Shown here piece by piece: positions 61,025-64,000 of a DNA stretch of 64,000 nt (position 1 is the first letter of the stretch; every line of letters begins with the position of its first letter). A program made the position numbers and the translations under genes. The stretch is taken from positions 62,001-126,000 of the forward strand of contig JAIXUH010000027.1 of assembly GCA_027484145.1 (NCBI GenBank), given 5' to 3'. The notes beneath the pieces are model-generated. The model worked only from the letters and a program-made list of their open reading frames with translations, did not search any database and was not told where the DNA came from. Origin of the DNA: Rhodobacter sp. GTDB taxonomy: Bacteria; Pseudomonadota; Alphaproteobacteria; Rhodobacterales; Rhodobacteraceae.

Positions 61025-61341
61025 GGGCGGCCCTTTGGCTGGGACAGCAGCGCATCCAGACGATCAAAGCTGCCCGACCAGAAGCGCGGTTGAAAATCGA
61101 GCCACGCCATGGCTTCGGCCAGAGGATCGGGTTGCAAGGCGCACAGGCGGCCCTTGCCCACCCTGTCGTTCACGATCAGGCCTGCCGCCTCCAGCACGCG
61201 CAGATGGCGCGAGATGGCGGGGCCAGAGATGGGAAAGGGGGCGGCAAGTTGGCTGACGGGGGCGGGGCCTTGGGCCAAAGCTTCGAGGATGCTGCGGCGG
61301 GTGGGGTCCGACAGGGCGGCATAGGTCAGGTCAAGGGGCAT
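61021..61341 (-). CDS. ArsR-family winged-helix repressor
   Basis: A 106-residue regulator with MPLDLTYAALSDPTRRSILEA and the HTH helix GPAISRHLRVLEAAGLIVND, typical of the SdpR/YgaV-like ArsR group. No cysteine metal site is visible, so a ligand other than a metal is likely. The ATG at 61341 opens at the conserved start; an upstream ATG at 61368 adds nine residues. The promoter region just upstream (61345-61385) is AT-rich (TTGAATTAACAATATGG). Confidence 0.88.
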   Translation of the reverse strand: MPLDLTYAALSDPTRRSILEALAQGPAPVSQLAAPFPISGPAISRHLRVLEAAGLIVNDRVGKGRLCALQPDPLAEAMAWLDFQPRFWSGSFDRLDALLSQPKGRP

Positions 61342-61577
61342 GGGGGCTTCATCGATTTGAATTAACAATATGGTTAAATCAATAGGCCCGGCCGTGCAAC
61401 AGATTTATCTGGGCATCAGGGAAACTGATGCGCATGATCTGGCGTGAGGTTTTGGCAGGAAGGCTTGTCCTGCTACCGCAGACGGCATGGTCTGGGGAAC
61501 GGCCCATCCAACTGGTCATTACCGCCCGGATCGCGGGGTCCCGCCTGCCCATGGATGTGGAGCGCGCCTGAACGCGG

Positions 61578-62441
61578 TCAGCCCCGGCGCCAGACCTTGC
61601 GCCAATCCAGCCACAGGGCGGCCATCTCGTCCGGGTCGCCCGCGAACAGGCGATGGCCAAGGTCAAAGGCCTGCGCTTCGATCGTGGCCTGCGCGGCGCT
61701 GACCCGGTCTTGCAAGGCGGCCAACCCGTCGCGGCTTGCCTCGGGCAGGGTCGCGCAATGCTGGTACAGCACCGCAAGGTCGTGGTGGTTGCCCAAAGCC
61801 TCGCCCAAGGCATCTGCCTCCATGGTCACAGGCTTCATGACGGCGGGCCAGATCGGTGTCAGCAGGCGCGCGTGATACCAATGGTCCTTGGCGCGCTTGC
61901 GCCAGTCGTGAAACACCTCAACCTCGGGGTGGCGCGCGGCCTTGCGCATGGCCAGCACGGCGCGGCCCCGCGCCACGGCCAGACCTTCGGCCAGAATACG
62001 GCTGTCGCGCCCGTTCAACGACCAGTCCTGTGCCCTTTCGCGCAGGTCGCGGAACCGCCCCGGAAGGTCAGCCGGGGGGGGCGCCGTGGCAAAGGCCGCC
62101 GCGTCCTGCAACGGCGCACGAAGGCGCAGCATTTCGGCGGGCGCGTCTGTGGCAAGGCTGTCAAAGGTGGCCAGCCGCACCGCCGCGTCGCGGGTGCCCG
62201 ACAGGGCCTGACCGGCATCGCGCAGGGCGGCATTTTCGGCGGCATAAGGGGCAAAGCCGGACCGCACCAGCCGGATCAGCGCGCGCAGCTTCTTGACCCG
62301 TTTGCGGATGTCATGCACGGCCCCGGCCTCCAGCGCGCCGGGGGCCGTCAGACGCGCAATCGCACCGTCCAGTTCCGACAGCGCAATGCGCCGCAACGCG
62401 GTTTCAAGGTCGGCATCGGTGCGAGCAAAGGCATAGGACAT
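61578..62441 (-). CDS. CHAD domain-containing protein
   Basis: A 287-residue helical protein of the CHAD family (conserved histidine alpha-helical domain), which binds polyphosphate. Basic and histidine residues line two repeats: VHDIRKRVKKLRALIRLVR in the first half and VEVFHDWRKRAKDHWYHARL in the second, each with the HD-x-R-K/R-x-x-K core, plus LGNHHDLAVLYQH. No CYTH/triphosphatase partner is adjacent. The ATG at 62441 (MSYAFARTD) is preferred; an upstream in-frame codon at 62486 has no ribosome site. Confidence 0.87.
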   Translation of the reverse strand: MSYAFARTDADLETALRRIALSELDGAIARLTAPGALEAGAVHDIRKRVKKLRALIRLVRSGFAPYAAENAALRDAGQALSGTRDAAVRLATFDSLATDAPAEMLRLRAPLQDAAAFATAPPPADLPGRFRDLRERAQDWSLNGRDSRILAEGLAVARGRAVLAMRKAARHPEVEVFHDWRKRAKDHWYHARLLTPIWPAVMKPVTMEADALGEALGNHHDLAVLYQHCATLPEASRDGLAALQDRVSAAQATIEAQAFDLGHRLFAGDPDEMAALWLDWRKVWRRG

Positions 62442-62569
62442 CACGACTCCGTCATTTTTGGCGGGCGCGCGGCCCAAGACCTGCAACTTGCCCCGACAAG
62501 ACTTGCGGGATGCAAACTTCGGTCTAGCCTATCCACACTAGTGAAAACCCCGAGGAAAGGAACAGACAT

Positions 62570-62980
62570 ATGCGCCGACAGATTCTCGCCTTTGCCGTGA
62601 CCTTGGCGCTTGCTGCGCCTGCCTTGGGGCAGGACACCGCCGCGCCCGCCATTCAGGGCACCATCCAGAACCAGTTGAACGCGCTGAAGCAGGATGATTT
62701 CGCCACCGCCTTCAGCTTTGCCAGCCCGATGATCAAGGGCATCTTCGGCACGCCCGAGAATTTCGGGATGATGGTGCAGAACGGCTATCCGATGGTTTAT
62801 CGTCCGGCGGATGTGAAGATGCTGGAACTGCGCGATGTGGCGGGTGCGCTGTGGCAGCGCGTGATGATCACCGATGGAGCGGGCCGCACCCATGTGCTGG
62901 ACTACCAGATGATCGAGACGCCCGATGGCTGGCAGATCAACGGCGTGCAACTGCTGCCCGAACCGGGCATCGGCGTCTGA
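62570..62980 (+). CDS. DUF4864-like secreted protein
   Basis: A 136-residue protein with a signal peptide (MRRQILAFAVTLALAAPALG, then QDTAAP). The mature part, starting IQGTIQNQLNALKQDDFATA, has the SnoaL/NTF2-like style of DUF4864: FASPMIKGIFGTPENFGMMV, YRPADVKMLELRDVAGALWQ, and a closing strand DGWQINGVQLLPEPG. GAGGAAAGG lies 14 bases before the ATG. Periplasmic; function unknown. Confidence 0.8.
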   Translation: MRRQILAFAVTLALAAPALGQDTAAPAIQGTIQNQLNALKQDDFATAFSFASPMIKGIFGTPENFGMMVQNGYPMVYRPADVKMLELRDVAGALWQRVMITDGAGRTHVLDYQMIETPDGWQINGVQLLPEPGIGV

Positions 62981-63048
62981 CAGCATCGCCTGTCCGGGCG
63001 CTCGTGGCCGCGCCGCGCGGTGACGCAGTCCATGGCAGTGCCGGCCAA

Positions 63049-63065
63049 AGGGGCTCGATGCCCCT
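63049..63065 (-). terminator. Short hairpin after purK
   Basis: AGGGGC-TCGAT-GCCCCT (63049-63065), about 18 bases past the purK stop; on the transcribed strand it is followed by only three T residues. Weak but well placed in the convergent gap with the DUF4864 gene. Confidence 0.45.
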
Positions 63066-63082
63066 GCGGGCGGCACCTGCCT

Positions 63083-64000
63083 TCAGGCAATGCCCCGGAT
63101 CACGCGGTTGACATGGCCCATCTTGCGCCCGGCGCGGGCCTCGGCCTTGCCGTAGAGGTGAATGGCGGTGTTGACTTCGCGCGCCAGCGCAGGAACGCGG
63201 TCGATATCGTCGCCGATCAGGTTCTCCATCACCACATCAGCAAAGCGGCTGCCGTCGCCCAAGGGCCAGCCCGCCACTGCACGGATGTGCTGTTCGAACT
63301 GGTCCACCGCACAGCCCTGCTGCGTCCAGTGGCCCGAATTGTGTACGCGCGGTGCAATTTCGTTCACGATCAGCCCGCGCGGGGTCACGAACAACTCCAC
63401 CCCCATGACGCCAACATAGTCGAGCGCATTCAGGATGCGTGCAGCCAGCAGCACCGCGTCGGTTGCCTGTGCCGCCGAAAGGCGCGCGGGCAGGGTAGTG
63501 GTGTGCAGGATGCCGTTCAGGTGCACATTCTCGCCCGGATCAAAGCAGGAGATGGAGCCGTCCAGCCCGCGCGCGGCAATCACGCTGACCTCGTGAGTAA
63601 AGTCGATGAAGCCTTCCAGGACCGCCGCCTGCCCGGTCATGGCGGCAAAGGCGGCGGGGGCGTCATCGCGCGACAGGATGCGCGCCTGCCCCTTGCCGTC
63701 ATAGCCCAGACGTGTGGTTTTCAGAATGGCGGGGGTGCCGATCTGGTCGAGTGCAGCCTCTAGATCGGCCAGTGCGTTTACGGCGGCATAGGGTGCGCAG
63801 GTCAGGCCAAGACTGGTCAGGAAATCCTTTTCCGCGATCCGGTCCTGACTGATGGCAAGGGCGCGACGGTTCGGGCGGATCGGGCGGATCGCCTCGAGCG
63901 CGTCCAGCGACGCGGCGGGCACGTTTTCGAATTCATAGGTGATGACATCAACGCTGTGGGCAAAGGCGCGCAGGGCATCCAGATCGTCATAGCTGGCGGT
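63083..64000 (-). CDS. purK: N5-carboxyaminoimidazole ribonucleotide synthase, partial
   Basis: The ATP-grasp enzyme of purine synthesis that carboxylates aminoimidazole ribonucleotide with bicarbonate and ATP. The reading frame runs off the right edge, so the N-terminus is missing; about 305 residues are visible. Recognisable strings are DVITYEFENVPAASLDALEA, SQDRIAEKDFLTSLG, GTPAILKTTRLGYDGKGQ (ATP-grasp loop), GVMGVELFVTPRGLIVNEIA and PRVHNSGHWTQQGC. The last residues are RKMGHVNRVIRGIA, typical of the PurK C-terminus. Confidence 0.95.
   Translation of the reverse strand, partial: TASYDDLDALRAFAHSVDVITYEFENVPAASLDALEAIRPIRPNRRALAISQDRIAEKDFLTSLGLTCAPYAAVNALADLEAALDQIGTPAILKTTRLGYDGKGQARILSRDDAPAAFAAMTGQAAVLEGFIDFTHEVSVIAARGLDGSISCFDPGENVHLNGILHTTTLPARLSAAQATDAVLLAARILNALDYVGVMGVELFVTPRGLIVNEIAPRVHNSGHWTQQGCAVDQFEQHIRAVAGWPLGDGSRFADVVMENLIGDDIDRVPALAREVNTAIHLYGKAEARAGRKMGHVNRVIRGIA

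Overview
The window is high-GC DNA from an alphaproteobacterium, most likely a Rhodobacteraceae (Rhodobacter/Gemmobacter-like) chromosome. Pointers are the core genes yidC, rpmH, rnpA and engB, a class I lysyl-tRNA synthetase, a type II lumazine synthase under an FMN riboswitch, a cysteine-containing Rrf2 regulator, and many RbsABC-type sugar/polyol importers. Most long antisense ORFs are GC-rich shadows and are left out. No phage, complete insertion sequence, CRISPR array or rRNA was seen.

Region 1 (1-7.9 kb) is housekeeping: the yidC 3' end, a MOSC protein and engB on +, facing rpmH-rnpA-yidD on -. Then come a TVP38 membrane protein with a flavin disulfide oxidoreductase, a histidine kinase with no partner regulator, tRNA-Arg(ACG), a 62-aa membrane protein and an Rrf2 regulator.

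Region 2 (8.0-24.9 kb) is sugar and sugar-acid uptake and catabolism. A YtfQRT-YjfF-like importer ends in a FadR-type regulator. A second importer lies next to a gluconate/idonate set (lactonase, L-idonate 5-dehydrogenase, 2-ketoacid reductase, 5-ketogluconate reductase, gluconokinase, beta-hydroxyacid dehydrogenase) with two LacI regulators and repeated GTTATCGATAAC operators.

Region 3 (24.9-32.8 kb) is accessory: an orphan solute-binding protein after a secreted caspase-FGE fusion, a small lipoprotein, and an operon of an unknown protein, a double glycosyltransferase and a tandem double sulfotransferase. Its likely product is a sulfated glycan. This is the least explained metabolic content here.

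Region 4 (32.9-50.9 kb) begins with an FMN riboswitch and ribH2, then a two-armed polyol locus around one 741-bp divergent promoter region. Rightward genes match the erythritol pathway (eryA, eryB, eryC, eryD, then a DeoR regulator, eryH, eryI), with a transaldolase-like gene on the opposite strand placed to use the erythrose 4-phosphate product. Leftward genes encode DUF2291, ATPase, permease and binding protein, then a second DeoR regulator, FGGY kinase and GlpD-like dehydrogenase that mirror EryA/EryB and suggest a second polyol substrate.

Region 5 (51.2-53.0 kb) is a small accessory patch: a 25-aa membrane peptide, a RAYT transposase carrying REP palindromes inside its own reading frame and over its stop codon, and an AT-richer TIR-domain gene. 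Region 6 (53-64 kb) returns to housekeeping: ettA, nadD, dacB, a DUF2892 gene behind an SqrR/BigR-like box, TerB-like, lysS, a GFA/SRPBCC/ArsR trio, CHAD, DUF4864 and partial purK.
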